A program made the position numbers and the translations under genes. The notes under the pieces were generated by a model. That model searched no databases and was not told the origin of the DNA. It saw only the letters and a list, made by a program, of their open reading frames with translations. From Myxococcus stipitatus DSM 14675 (lineage in GTDB: Bacteria; Myxococcota; Myxococcia; Myxococcales; Myxococcaceae), in the NCBI RefSeq assembly GCF_000331735.1, contig NC_020126.1, positions 5,784,501 through 5,848,500 of the forward strand: a stretch of 64,000 bases of DNA. Direction: 5' to 3'. Below, one piece after another: positions 18,288 through 26,655 of this stretch (its first letter is position 1; the number at the start of each line of letters is the position of its first letter).

Positions 18288-18527
18288 GTGGACGACCTCC
18301 AGCTAGGGTGATGAAGTTGCGTCGAGGTCAGGCGCCCACTCCTCGCACTCGGGACAGTCGCGAGGAATGCACGAGCAGGGGCTCGGCCCTTGGGAATGGC
18401 ACACACTCGATGGCGGGATGGTGTCCGTTCGAGCGGGGGGCCGTAATCGCCTGTCAGTCGCGGGGGCCTGTCCATTGCCGGACGGAGACTTGTCCGCGCA
18501 TGGCGCACATCCACCCAGGACAGCGGA

Positions 18528-18552
18528 GCCCCGGCGCTGGAAAGACCGGGGC
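18528..18552. terminator. Possible terminator of the carboxypeptidase-regulatory lipoprotein gene
   Basis: Seven-base perfect arms (GCCCCGG / CCGGGGC) flank an 11-base loop, 27 bases beyond the minus-strand stop codon. The hairpin lacks a clear T-run. The rest of 18288-18578 shows nothing recognisable. Confidence 0.35.
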
Positions 18553-18578
18553 CCCTTCACCTCAATCGTGGATCAACC

Positions 18579-19835
18579 TCACGGCAGCGGCGGCAACGTC
18601 AGCACGCCATTGCATTGGCTGGGGCTCGCCGGGACACCCGTTCCGCCCCACGGCGCCCCCGTATTCACCGTCACGCTGGTGCCCGGAGGAGGCGGGCAGC
18701 CCATGCCCGCGGCCTGGCGGACGGTGAGGTTGGTGTTGAAGGGCAGGTTGTAGAGGATGTCCGTGCCCGCACCCACGCAGATGTTGCGCGTCTGGGAGCC
18801 GCCGGACGGGATGGGAATCTCCAGCTCCAGGCAGATGGGGAGCACCGTGCCGGGCGGCAGCGCGGCGGCGTTCACGTCGATGCGCAGACACGCGGGGTTG
18901 GTCTTCTCGATGTCGGCGTTGATGAAGCCAATCTCGTTGGTATTGCCCCGGAAGCCGCTGGTCGAGATGCGGTTGCAGTCATCCACGTTGCACGTCACCG
19001 TCGCGCGGCTGGAGCACTGGTTCTGGTTCGCCGAGCGCGTCGCGTTGGACGGCTGCTGCGCCCACTGGTTGCTGCCCACCGGCATGGACCACAGCGCGAT
19101 GTTCGCCGGCGCCGTGCCAGCCATGTCCCGCGTCAGCGGGATGAAGACCTGCGCCGTCGCGCCCGCGCGCAGCTTGAGCAGCGTTCCCCTGGAGTCACGC
19201 ACCTCCGTGTAGATGGCCCCTCGGGTCTCCAGGAAGACCTGCTGGCCCGTCAGGTTCACCGCGCCGTCCGAGCCGGGCATCGCCAGGAAGCCCGTGTCGA
19301 TGAAGCGCACGCCCACCGTGAACGGCGGGACAGGCTGGTCACTCGCCGACGCGCCCTGGAGCGACGCCAGGTTGAGCGTGACGGACGCACCGCTGCGAGG
19401 GTCCGTCACCGTCGCGGTGCCCCCCGTGAAGGTCTGCCGATGGAGCGGGTGCAGCACGAAGGTCGCCCCCAGCACGTTGCGCGTGACGGCGCCCACGTGG
19501 GGCATGTACCCCGGCGCGGTGATGGTCAGCGGGGCTCCGACCGGCACCGCCGCCGCGACCGAGAACGAGCCATCCGCGGCCGTCACCGTGCGCGTCCCGC
19601 GCAGGTCCACCTGGGCGCCCGCGATGGGTACTCCCACGGCGGTGACCACCGCGCCACAGACCGTCGTCCCGCTCGTGGACGGGACACAGGGGCCCAGCGA
19701 CGTGGACATCTCCGCGGAGGGTTGCGGCTCGACGCTCGCGTCGGGCACGCCACAGCCAGCACCCATCATCGCGGCGCCGCCGAGCAGACCGCACAACCAC
19801 AGCCATTGCCTTCCAGCAATCCTTGACAAACGCAT
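18579..19835 (-). CDS. Lipoprotein with carboxypeptidase-regulatory-like domain
   Basis: The 418-residue protein starts at the ATG at 19835, behind GGGGG. A lipoprotein signal ends at a GAGC box near residue 30. A Ser/Pro linker is followed by a CarboxypepD_reg-type beta sandwich (VCGAVVTAVGVPIAGAQVDL, then TAADGSFSV and APGYMPHVG). The remainder is beta-rich with Cys pairs and resembles secreted adhesin-like proteins. It is probably exposed on the outer membrane. The upstream region holds two inverted repeats. Confidence 0.75.
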   Translation of the reverse strand: MRLSRIAGRQWLWLCGLLGGAAMMGAGCGVPDASVEPQPSAEMSTSLGPCVPSTSGTTVCGAVVTAVGVPIAGAQVDLRGTRTVTAADGSFSVAAAVPVGAPLTITAPGYMPHVGAVTRNVLGATFVLHPLHRQTFTGGTATVTDPRSGASVTLNLASLQGASASDQPVPPFTVGVRFIDTGFLAMPGSDGAVNLTGQQVFLETRGAIYTEVRDSRGTLLKLRAGATAQVFIPLTRDMAGTAPANIALWSMPVGSNQWAQQPSNATRSANQNQCSSRATVTCNVDDCNRISTSGFRGNTNEIGFINADIEKTNPACLRIDVNAAALPPGTVLPICLELEIPIPSGGSQTRNICVGAGTDILYNLPFNTNLTVRQAAGMGCPPPPGTSVTVNTGAPWGGTGVPASPSQCNGVLTLPPLP

Positions 19836-20003
19836 CACATACCCCCGGGTTCGAGAAAGGCGACGCCAATCCAACGCCACCCACACCGATAGTACGTGAA
19901 TCATCTGACGCCTTCAGCGTCATGCGTGTGATTTCATTCTCAGCACCAATATCTATTCAGTCACACCTCGTCCGAGTCGACCCAAGACAGCTCGGACTCA
20001 CCG

Positions 20004-20064
20004 TGTGACATGAAAAGTCACAAGAGACGGGAGCGTGACACCCCTTTGTAGCGAGAGGTGTCAC
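20004..20064. repeat. Two nearby inverted repeats of GTGAC type
   Basis: TGTGAC-N7-GTCACA lies at 20004-20022 and GTGACACC-N14-GGTGTCAC at 20035-20064. A direct repeat ACACCCCTTT also occurs on both sides of the right arm. They lie between the ankyrin gene end and the lipoprotein gene start, both minus strand. They could be a terminator, an operator, or both. Confidence 0.5.
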
Positions 20065-20076
20065 ACACCCCTTTCA

Positions 20077-21381
20077 TCACCGGGCCTTGGGCTTGCGGCT
20101 CGACGCAGGCTTCGCGGCGGGCGTCGCGCCCAGGAGTCTGGCGATGTGCGAGAGCTCGCGCTCCACCGCCGCGTCGGCGGGTGTCTTGCCTTGGGCGTCC
20201 TTGCGGCGGGCATCGGCTCCGGCGCGCAGGAGGAGCTCGATGACGGGCCCCCGGTCCAGGAAGCACGCCATCTGGTGCAGCACCGTCCATCCCTTGCCCG
20301 CGTTGGGGTTGGCGCCCACGTCCAGGAGCGCTTGCGCGGACTGGGGCACCCGGGCATCGAAGAGAGGCGTCCGGCCGTTCACGTCGAGCGCCTCGACGGC
20401 GGCGCCCCCCTTCACCAGCACGGGAACACACGCCACCGCGTCATTCTCGGTGGCGCGGTGCAGGGGCGTGGCCTTCTCGTCGTCGACCGCCGTGGGAGAC
20501 AGGCCCAGGGCCAGCAGTTCCTTCACCAGCGCCGAGTCGTCCACCATGGCCGCCACGTGCAAGAGGCCCTGCTTGCTGTCGTTCCGGAGGTCCAGGTTCG
20601 CCCCCAAGGCACGCAAGGCCAGCACCCGCCCGACGCGGCCGAATCCACCGAACCCGGGTCCCAGGAAGGGAGCGGCATCATCGCCCGCGGCCAGCAGGAG
20701 CGCGGCATCCAGCTCCTTGCCCTTCTTCCCCTTGGGACGTGCCACGGGCGTCTGCTTCCGCAGCCACGCGAGGAAGCCTTCGTCGGCGAAGGCCCCCTCC
20801 AGTCCACAGAAGCACGCGTCGTCATCATCGGGCACGTCGAGGATGCGGCGCGCGGGCGTCCGCGCCATCGAGTCGAGCAGGGAGGGATATCCCTTCACGC
20901 CCTGCCGCACGGCACGCCAGGCCCCGAGGCCCCTGCGCCCTCGCGAGAGGTCTGGCAGTGCCCGGAAGCCCTCCGCCTCGTCCAGCGCGGCCTCCACCTC
21001 GTCGAGCTCGGCGTTGGAGGGCGTGCCGCGAACCCGATCCTCGGCCCAGAGGCTCAGCGCCAGGGCGCGGGCCCGCTGGGCATCACTCAGCTTGCCCCCG
21101 GACTTCGTGCCCTTCGTCAAGGCGAGGACCTGGTCGCGAAGCCTCCAGTGTTCCGCCTTCATCTCCCGCTCCCAGCGAAGCGGGTCCGTGCGCCGGTAGG
21201 CATCCAAGGACCAGCTCAGGGAGTGCAAGGCCATGAGCCGGTCCGGCTCCACCTCCAGCACCTGCCGCAACAAGGCCATCGCGTCGTCGAGCTGAGGGGG
21301 CGCGTCGTCGAGCAACGCGTCCACCTTCTTCATCAGCCGGGCGACATCCACCTTCTTCCGAGCATCCTGAGCACGCGCCAT
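20077..21381 (-). CDS. Ankyrin-repeat protein
   Basis: The 434-residue cytoplasmic protein has an N-terminal helical region with a TPR-like segment (AMALLRQVLEVEPDRLMALHSL). From about residue 250 it carries four to five ankyrin repeats, visible as GLLHVAAMVDDSALVKELLALG, ATPLHRATENDAVACVPVLV, GRTPLFDA and GWTVLHQMACFLDRG. A Lys/Arg-rich tail follows. Such proteins mediate protein contacts; the partner is unknown. It is separated by 60 bases from the upstream MBL-Rieske gene and might be cotranscribed with it. Confidence 0.85.
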   Translation of the reverse strand: MARAQDARKKVDVARLMKKVDALLDDAPPQLDDAMALLRQVLEVEPDRLMALHSLSWSLDAYRRTDPLRWEREMKAEHWRLRDQVLALTKGTKSGGKLSDAQRARALALSLWAEDRVRGTPSNAELDEVEAALDEAEGFRALPDLSRGRRGLGAWRAVRQGVKGYPSLLDSMARTPARRILDVPDDDDACFCGLEGAFADEGFLAWLRKQTPVARPKGKKGKELDAALLLAAGDDAAPFLGPGFGGFGRVGRVLALRALGANLDLRNDSKQGLLHVAAMVDDSALVKELLALGLSPTAVDDEKATPLHRATENDAVACVPVLVKGGAAVEALDVNGRTPLFDARVPQSAQALLDVGANPNAGKGWTVLHQMACFLDRGPVIELLLRAGADARRKDAQGKTPADAAVERELSHIARLLGATPAAKPASSRKPKAR

Positions 21382-21441
21382 GTCGCGCGGACCCTAGCGC
21401 GCTCCCCCTCCCGCGTCCGCCTACTCCCGCGTCGCCTCGAC

Positions 21442-23064
21442 TCAGAGCGAGAGAGGCTCCTGGGCGGGCTGCAGCGGCACTTCGGGCTCGGATTCGGAGG
21501 GCGCGGAGGGCTGGGGCGCGTGCTCCGCGCAGAGCGTCGACCCGTTCGTGGGGCACCGCCCCCCATCCTCCAGGTCGAACCGCCAGCGATGCCGAGGGCA
21601 CACCAGGTAGCGCCCCTCCTCCACCCACCCCTCCGACAGGTCCGCGCCTTGGTGAGGACAGAAGCGCTGGACGGTGAAGCGCCGTCCCCCCGCGTCCACC
21701 ACCGTCCGCTCACGCTGGGACTCCGTGGAGCGCACGCCCTCGCAGAAGGCGCGGAGGTCTTCAATCTCCACGCCCAGGAAGCCGTGGAGGATGGGCTCAT
21801 AGACATCCGGCGACCGGCTCAACCGCAAGCGGAAGGACAAGAGGAAGTCCTCCCACGTCAGCTTCCGGTCGAGCACCCGGACCAGGTCCACGGCGCTCAC
21901 CTTCATCGCGTAGCGCGTCGACTCGTGGATGGAAGGCACCTCGTCCACGCGGCGCGCCTGGAAGTCCACTCGCAGGAGTCGCCGCGGCAGCTCCGTCAGC
22001 TCCACATACAGCGGCATCCCCACGCGCGCGTGCAGGTCCAGGTGGTCCAGCTTGCGCTGGAGCTCCACGCGGAGGCGCTCGTGAATCTCATCGACCTCGG
22101 CGCGGAGCATGTTGCGGCGCCGCTCGCGGAACAGGTGCGCCATGTCCGCCGCGTACGCGCGCAGGTACGCCTCGAAGCGCTCCTCCGTGAGGCGCTCACC
22201 GTCGAGCGAGACATAGTCCAGCGTCCCCGCGTCCAGCACGTCGCCCGGCATCGACTCCAGCTTCTTCAAGTTCGCGGACGGGAGGCGCTGGTCCAGGAAG
22301 CGGAACAGCTGCGTCGCGTTCGGGAAGATGTTCACCTTCTCGAGGTTGAGGTGGAACAGCGTCGGGTCCAGGAAACACGCCGGGCCCGCCGAGGCCAGAT
22401 AGGCCCTGGGACGCAGGGTCTCCAGCGCGCGCGACACCGCCTCGAACTTGCTCTCGCGCTTCTTCAGCGAGATGGCCGCGTAGGTCTCCTGCGGGTACTC
22501 GTAACAAGTCGGATGCCAGATGGCGCCGGAGAACTGGGCCGTGAAGACGTCGACCGGGCCTTCCTCCTCGGCGATGCGCGCCAGCCGGTCATGCAGCTTG
22601 CAGTCGTTGAGGTTGAGGAAGCACTGGCCATCCCCGCGCACCATCACCGCGGAGTCCCGATTGGTCCCCTGCTCCGAGACGAAGAGCTTGATGTAGCCGC
22701 CCTTGATGGGGACCTCGCGGCCATCCTCGCAGGCGATGACGCGCTTGCAGCCATACTTCGCGAAGACGTCCTGGAGCTCCGAGCGCAGGAAGCGCGGAAT
22801 CACCACGGTGAAGTCCCGGCGCTGGAGCGTCGCGAGGAACTCCGGGTCGAAGTGGTCCTTGTGCTCGTGGCTGACGTAGAGGAAGCGGTCGCGCCCCGGC
22901 GTCTCCAGCAGCGCGCGCACTCGCGGCGCCAGGTGGTGATTGCGAGGGAGCTGCATCCACGCCGAGTCGAAGGCTCCTCGCTCGGACAACCACGGGTCCA
23001 TGACGACGACGCTCGACGCCGTCTCCACGGCGAAGCCCGCATGGCCCAGGAAAGTGATTCGCAT
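21442..23064 (-). CDS. MBL-fold hydrolase fused to a C-terminal Rieske [2Fe-2S] domain
   Basis: The 540-residue protein starts at the ATG at 23064. Residues 1-250 form an UlaG-like metallo-beta-lactamase domain (ITFLGHAGFAVE; metal motif H66-E-H68-K-D70-H71). A middle region is helical. Residues ~465-495 carry a Rieske motif: C469-P-H471 in FCPHQGADLS and C489-x2-H492 in CPRHRWRFDLEDG. MBL and Rieske parts also co-occur in animal CMP-Neu5Ac hydroxylase, but there the Rieske domain comes first. This suggests an iron-sulfur-fed oxygenase or hydroxylase. Substrate is unknown; neighbours give no clue. Confidence 0.82.
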   Translation of the reverse strand: MRITFLGHAGFAVETASSVVVMDPWLSERGAFDSAWMQLPRNHHLAPRVRALLETPGRDRFLYVSHEHKDHFDPEFLATLQRRDFTVVIPRFLRSELQDVFAKYGCKRVIACEDGREVPIKGGYIKLFVSEQGTNRDSAVMVRGDGQCFLNLNDCKLHDRLARIAEEEGPVDVFTAQFSGAIWHPTCYEYPQETYAAISLKKRESKFEAVSRALETLRPRAYLASAGPACFLDPTLFHLNLEKVNIFPNATQLFRFLDQRLPSANLKKLESMPGDVLDAGTLDYVSLDGERLTEERFEAYLRAYAADMAHLFRERRRNMLRAEVDEIHERLRVELQRKLDHLDLHARVGMPLYVELTELPRRLLRVDFQARRVDEVPSIHESTRYAMKVSAVDLVRVLDRKLTWEDFLLSFRLRLSRSPDVYEPILHGFLGVEIEDLRAFCEGVRSTESQRERTVVDAGGRRFTVQRFCPHQGADLSEGWVEEGRYLVCPRHRWRFDLEDGGRCPTNGSTLCAEHAPQPSAPSESEPEVPLQPAQEPLSL

Positions 23065-23238
23065 GTCCCCCGCCCTTCGCCCGAAGCAGGCGAGCGCCAC
23101 GCCGCGCCCGCCCCCACCCATGCCGCGCGCTCTCACACCGGCGCGAACTAGGCTGGCCCGCGCCCGAGGCCCCGGCTACCTGCCTCCCAGTCGGGAGCCC
23201 GCGTCCGCGCGATGACACGACGGACGCTGAACGCACGA

Positions 23239-23270
23239 AGGGCGCGGAAGGTCATCGCCTCCCGCGCCCT
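23239..23270. terminator. Probable terminator of the Pro-Thr-linker lipoprotein gene
   Basis: Nine-base perfect arms (AGGGCGCGG / CCGCGCCCT) flank a 14-base loop, 10 bases beyond the stop codon of the minus-strand gene. Read on the minus strand it is followed by TCGTGCGTTC, a weak T-rich tail. Confidence 0.5.
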
Positions 23271-23280
23271 CGAGGTGTGG

Positions 23281-24312
23281 CTACGGCTGGATTTCGCGGA
23301 CCGACAGCCACTTGAAGTCGACGTCCTCCGCGTTGTCCCAGCGGAAGGTGGCGATGGGCCCGCCCCACGTGATGGGCATGGGGCCCGTGGCGCCGCCGCA
23401 GTGCTGGGCATCACCGCCCCAGTCCCCCGCATCCACCATGTCGTGGACCTTCTTCCACGTCACCTTGTCGGCGTTCTCGTTGACGTACAGCTCCAGGCGC
23501 ACGGCGTCCTTGCCATTGACGGAGGTGTTGCGCATCACCGCCTTGAAGCCCACCCAGCGGCCTCGCAGCGCGGACGTAGCCGGCTTGTAGGGCGCCTGCT
23601 CGTACGAGACATGCCACGTCTCCTTCTGCCACCGGGCGCGGCCGTCGTAGTGCAGGCCGCCCTTGTAGCTGCTGCCCTCGCAGCCGGAGCTCTTGTCGTT
23701 GTGCTTGCCGCCGCGCGCATACCAGTCGAAGTTGTCCGACGTGTCCGACGAGGCGTTGAGCTTCACGAAGCCCGTCATCTCCACGTTGCGCCAGTCGTTG
23801 GGCGCCTGCATGTAGCCGCGGCTGGCCAGCACGTCCCGGTCATACGTGGGAATCTTCGCGGCCGAGTAGCCCGTGGACGTGGTGACACCCATGCGCACCT
23901 TGTTGCTCTTCATCTTCCAGGAGCCATCCGCGTTGCGGGTGACGGTGCCCTGAGGGTCGAACCGAGGGTCCGCGTTGGGGTTGTCCGCCAGGCTCCAGGC
24001 CTCGCCCCCGGACAAGGACGGGTAGAGCATCTTCACGCCGAACGCGTCGGTGCCCGCGGGCTCCGGTGTCGGGTCGGGATTCGGCGTCGGGTCGGGATTC
24101 GGGGTCGGCTCCGGGACAAGCGGGGGCACGGGCGTCGGATCCGGCGTCGGCGTGGGAGTCGGGTCGGTGGATGGCTGGTGCGGCTGCTCGCCGGGGGACG
24201 GAAGGTCACCCGGCGAGGTCACTCCATTGGAGCCCGAGTCGGCACTGCAGCCCGTGGCGGACAACGCGAGCAAGGCCCCGCACAACGAGGCAAGAAGTCG
24301 ATTCCGGATCAA
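23281..24312 (-). CDS. Secreted lipoprotein with Pro-Thr-Asp linker and beta-rich domain
   Basis: The 343-residue protein is best started at the TTG at 24312: AAGGA lies seven bases upstream and the result is a lipoprotein signal ending LSATGC. An upstream GTG/ATG start would add a long non-signal leader. Residues ~35-85 are a linker of repeated PTPDPTP and NPDPTP units, as found in cell-wall or polysaccharide-linked proteins. The C-terminal ~250 residues are aromatic and beta-rich (GYMQAPNDWRNVEMTGFVKL, RWVGFKAVMRN, RLELYVNEN), consistent with a concanavalin-like carbohydrate-binding or lyase fold. No catalytic residues are assigned. Confidence 0.72.
   Translation of the reverse strand: MIRNRLLASLCGALLALSATGCSADSGSNGVTSPGDLPSPGEQPHQPSTDPTPTPTPDPTPVPPLVPEPTPNPDPTPNPDPTPEPAGTDAFGVKMLYPSLSGGEAWSLADNPNADPRFDPQGTVTRNADGSWKMKSNKVRMGVTTSTGYSAAKIPTYDRDVLASRGYMQAPNDWRNVEMTGFVKLNASSDTSDNFDWYARGGKHNDKSSGCEGSSYKGGLHYDGRARWQKETWHVSYEQAPYKPATSALRGRWVGFKAVMRNTSVNGKDAVRLELYVNENADKVTWKKVHDMVDAGDWGGDAQHCGGATGPMPITWGGPIATFRWDNAEDVDFKWLSVREIQP
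24062..24175. repeat. Short tandem repeats encoding the DPTP linker
   Basis: Units such as GTCGGGTCGGGATTCGG recur in tandem and encode NPDPTP/PTPDPT on the minus strand. Slippage could change linker length between strains. Confidence 0.7.
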
Positions 24313-24641
24313 GCGGCGGTCCTTCTTCGAGGGGCCGAGAGAGAGACAGGAACCGCTGGCGCCGATCGCCCTGCGAGTCCTCGCCGCGCCCACCTCGCCT
24401 GAGGCCAGGATTGCCTCGGTGCGGGGACGCCTGGTTGGTCTCAACGGCCCGGTGTTGTTGATTTTCCAACCGGACGGCACCCAACCCACCGTCCCTCACG
24501 GCCCTTCCCCAGCCCTCCGCGCCCGCCTGGTGTCCCCCCGACCAGCCCCGAATCCGGGTCCATCCTTCGGTTTTTTCGATGGAGCGCGACCGGAATCCCT
24601 ATTTGTCGAAGAGAACGGCGGCTCTTATCTGAGTCCCACCT

Positions 24642-25616
24642 ATGGAACCCATACATACCGTCGGAAGTCCTGTCCTCTGGGGCGGCTTCGTCGCTTTCGT
24701 CATCGCCATGCTCGCGCTGGACCTGGGGGTCTTCCACCGGAAGGCCCACGTCGTGGGCTTCAAGGAGGCGCTTGGCTGGAGCACGGTGTGGATCAGCCTG
24801 GCCTTCGTCTTCAACGGGTTCATGTGGTGGAAGTTCGGGAGCGGACCGGCGGTGGAGTTCCTCACCGGCTACCTCATCGAGAAGTCGCTCTCCATCGACA
24901 ACGTCTTCGTCTTCGTCGTCATCTTCTCGGCGCTGCGAATCCCCCAGCTCTACCAGCACCGGGTGCTCTTCTGGGGCATCCTCAGCGCGCTCGTCCTGCG
25001 GGCCATCATGATCTTCGCGGGCGTGGCGATGCTGGAGCGCTTCCACTGGCTCATCTACGTCTTCGGCCTGTTCCTCATCATCACGGGCGTGAAGCTCTTC
25101 ATCCAGCGCAACAAGGAGGACCACCCCGAGGAAGGCTGGATGATGCGCACGGCCCGCCGGGTCATCCCCTCCACCACGAACTTCGACGGGCACCACTTCT
25201 TCACCGTGGAGAACGGCCGCAAGCTGGCCACGCCGCTGTTGATGGCGCTGGTGCTGGTGGAGGCGTCGGACATCCTGTTCGCGCTCGACTCCATCCCGGC
25301 CATCTTCGCCGTGACGCGTGATCCGTTCATCGTCTTCACGTCCAACATCTTCGCCATCCTGGGCCTGCGCTCACTGTTCTTCCTGCTGGCCGGGGCGGTG
25401 GAGAAGTTCAGCTACCTGAAGGTGGGCCTGTCGGGCGTGCTCATCTTCGTGGGCACGAAGATGGCCATCATCGACATCGTGAAGATCCACCCGATGGTGT
25501 CGCTGGTCGTCATCGCCACCATGCTGGGCGCGAGCATCGTCGCCTCGCTCATCAAGGCGCGGAACCTGCCCGCGCACCCGCCGGCGGATCCACTGGCCAA
25601 GCCGTCGGAGAGCTGA
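24642..25616 (+). CDS. TerC/Alx-family membrane protein
   Basis: The 324-residue protein has about eight or nine membrane segments. Family signatures include FTGYLIEKSLSIDNVFVFVV-type sequence with intramembrane Glu/Asp, and ALVLVEASDILFALDSIPA with E/D/D residues. Alx and TerC proteins export manganese or calcium and assist metal loading of exported proteins. I looked for the yybP-ykoY manganese riboswitch upstream and did not see its conserved core. The 330-base region between this gene and the divergent lipoprotein gene holds both promoters but no recognisable site. Confidence 0.9.
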   Translation: MEPIHTVGSPVLWGGFVAFVIAMLALDLGVFHRKAHVVGFKEALGWSTVWISLAFVFNGFMWWKFGSGPAVEFLTGYLIEKSLSIDNVFVFVVIFSALRIPQLYQHRVLFWGILSALVLRAIMIFAGVAMLERFHWLIYVFGLFLIITGVKLFIQRNKEDHPEEGWMMRTARRVIPSTTNFDGHHFFTVENGRKLATPLLMALVLVEASDILFALDSIPAIFAVTRDPFIVFTSNIFAILGLRSLFFLLAGAVEKFSYLKVGLSGVLIFVGTKMAIIDIVKIHPMVSLVVIATMLGASIVASLIKARNLPAHPPADPLAKPSES

Positions 25617-25716
25617 CGCCGTCCCACCGAGGCGCGCCTGGCAGTCGAGCCGGGCGCGCCCCTTCCTCGAGCAGACCGAAGCGCGCGGGGCGCCGAGAAG
25701 CCGTGAGCCGAAAAGC

Positions 25717-25764
25717 GAAGAGGCCGTGAACCCTTGGGTTTCCCCTTGGATTCACGGCCTCTTC
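25717..25764. terminator. Bidirectional hairpin terminator between TerC gene and tRNA
   Basis: Perfect 14-base arms (GAAGAGGCCGTGAA / TTCACGGCCTCTTC) flank a 20-base loop that has its own small stem (CCCTTGG/CCTTGG). On the minus strand, the direction of the tRNA, it is followed by GCTTTTC. It most likely ends tRNA transcription and could also end the TerC transcript. Confidence 0.75.
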
Positions 25765-25768
25765 TTGT

Positions 25769-25840
25769 TGGGCGCAGCAGGGTTTGAACCTGCGACCCCT
25801 GCCGTGTGAAGGCAGTGCTCTACCGCTGAGCTATACGCCC
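25769..25840 (-). tRNA. tRNA-Val (anticodon CAC)
   Basis: The 72-base cloverleaf has a 7-bp acceptor stem GGGCGTA/TGCGCCC with one G-T pair, D arm GCTCAGCGGTAGAGC, and anticodon stem CTGCC/GGCAG with loop TTCACAC giving anticodon CAC (codon GUG). The T arm is GCAGG-TTCAAAC-CCTGC and the discriminator is A. CCA is not encoded. Every stem pairs. Confidence 0.97.
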
Positions 25841-25929
25841 CTGCTCTGTGTGCCGCGCCGTCCGTGTGCGACCGGCGGCGGCGACGGGGAGCTAGATGCC
25901 ATCTGCTCCCTCAGGTGTCAACGCAATTT

Positions 25930-26202
25930 CTACGGGAGGTCATCCAGCTTCTCGTCCAACTCCCGCAGGCGGCGCTTGAGACCGGACAGCTGCTTGCCCA
26001 CGGCCTTGAAGTCGCTGCGCGGCGCGAAGTGGAACGCCTTCATCAGCTCCTCCTGACCGCGGTCCAGGGCCTGCTTGCCCCGCTGGACCTTCCCGATGGC
26101 GTTGGCGATGGCCATGGCCCGCTTCTCGTCGGCCATCAGCTTCTCCATCGCCTTGCCGGAGACCTCCAGCGCCTGCTTCTTCAGACCATCGCGGATTCCC
26201 AT
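25930..26202 (-). CDS. Small helical protein, function unknown
   Basis: The 90-residue, highly charged, almost wholly alpha-helical protein has coiled-coil-prone ends (GLKRRLRELDEKLDDLP at the C-terminus). GGGGGG lies upstream of the ATG. It follows the SCP2-like gene by 15 bases and is the last coding gene before the tRNA, so it probably belongs to the Hsp70-SCP2 transcription unit. The family is not recognised. Confidence 0.7.
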   Translation of the reverse strand: MGIRDGLKKQALEVSGKAMEKLMADEKRAMAIANAIGKVQRGKQALDRGQEELMKAFHFAPRSDFKAVGKQLSGLKRRLRELDEKLDDLP

Positions 26203-26217
26203 GGCGTGCCCCCCGAG

Positions 26218-26643
26218 CTACGGCTCGTCGACAAACTGCGTTTGCAGCCGCGCGAAGACGCGGTCCGCGATGCCCTTGTACTTCATGCGCTCGATGAGCG
26301 GCTGAAGGTCGCCCTTCATGGTGATGCGGCGCTTGAGCACCGCCTCCACCGGATCCAACGTCCCCTGGAGGAGCTGCTTCCAGACCGTGTACGGCGCGCG
26401 CGCCAGATACACGGGCTCCAGCTCATCCAGGTCATCGGGGTCCGCGAGCACACGCGCCTTCTCGATGCGGCAGTCCCCAGGGACGACATGCACCACGAAG
26501 GACTTGGGCAGCTTGCCCGGCTCGGCTTCGATGACGGCTCCGAAGTCGCCCTTCCAGCCCTTGCCGGCCACGGCGCACTCGGGGTCCTCGTTCGTGAGCC
26601 GGACGGCCTCGTCCAGCCACTCCTTCGACGGAAACTTCGGCAT
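26218..26643 (-). CDS. SCP-2 sterol-transfer-family protein
   Basis: The 141-residue protein has the SCP2 layout: an amphipathic N-terminal helix, five-stranded sheet (FGAVIEAEPG, SFVVHVVPGDC), then APYTVWKQLLQGTLDPVEAVLKRRITMKGD. The 'gift, weight, amplification, small number' pattern is typical of SCP2 domains that bind lipids or fatty acyl groups. GGAG lies seven bases before the ATG. The gene is 12 bases after the Hsp70 gene, so the two are likely cotranscribed. Ligand unknown. Confidence 0.82.
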   Translation of the reverse strand: MPKFPSKEWLDEAVRLTNEDPECAVAGKGWKGDFGAVIEAEPGKLPKSFVVHVVPGDCRIEKARVLADPDDLDELEPVYLARAPYTVWKQLLQGTLDPVEAVLKRRITMKGDLQPLIERMKYKGIADRVFARLQTQFVDEP

Positions 26644-26655
26644 GACCTACTCCTA

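Noticed and set aside
18288-18578. Short overlapping frames after the NTF2-like gene
   Set aside because: All have shadow-like composition and no start signals. Only a weak terminator hairpin is present.
20004-20022. CRP-type site TGTGA...TCACA
   Set aside because: The half-sites are separated by nine bases instead of the six expected for CRP.
20035-23151. A 1038-codon plus-strand open frame
   Set aside because: It is antisense to the ankyrin and MBL-Rieske genes. It has Arg/His/Gln-rich shadow composition.
24490-24641. Possible yybP-ykoY manganese riboswitch before the TerC gene
   Set aside because: The conserved core bases were not found on inspection. A covariance search would settle it.
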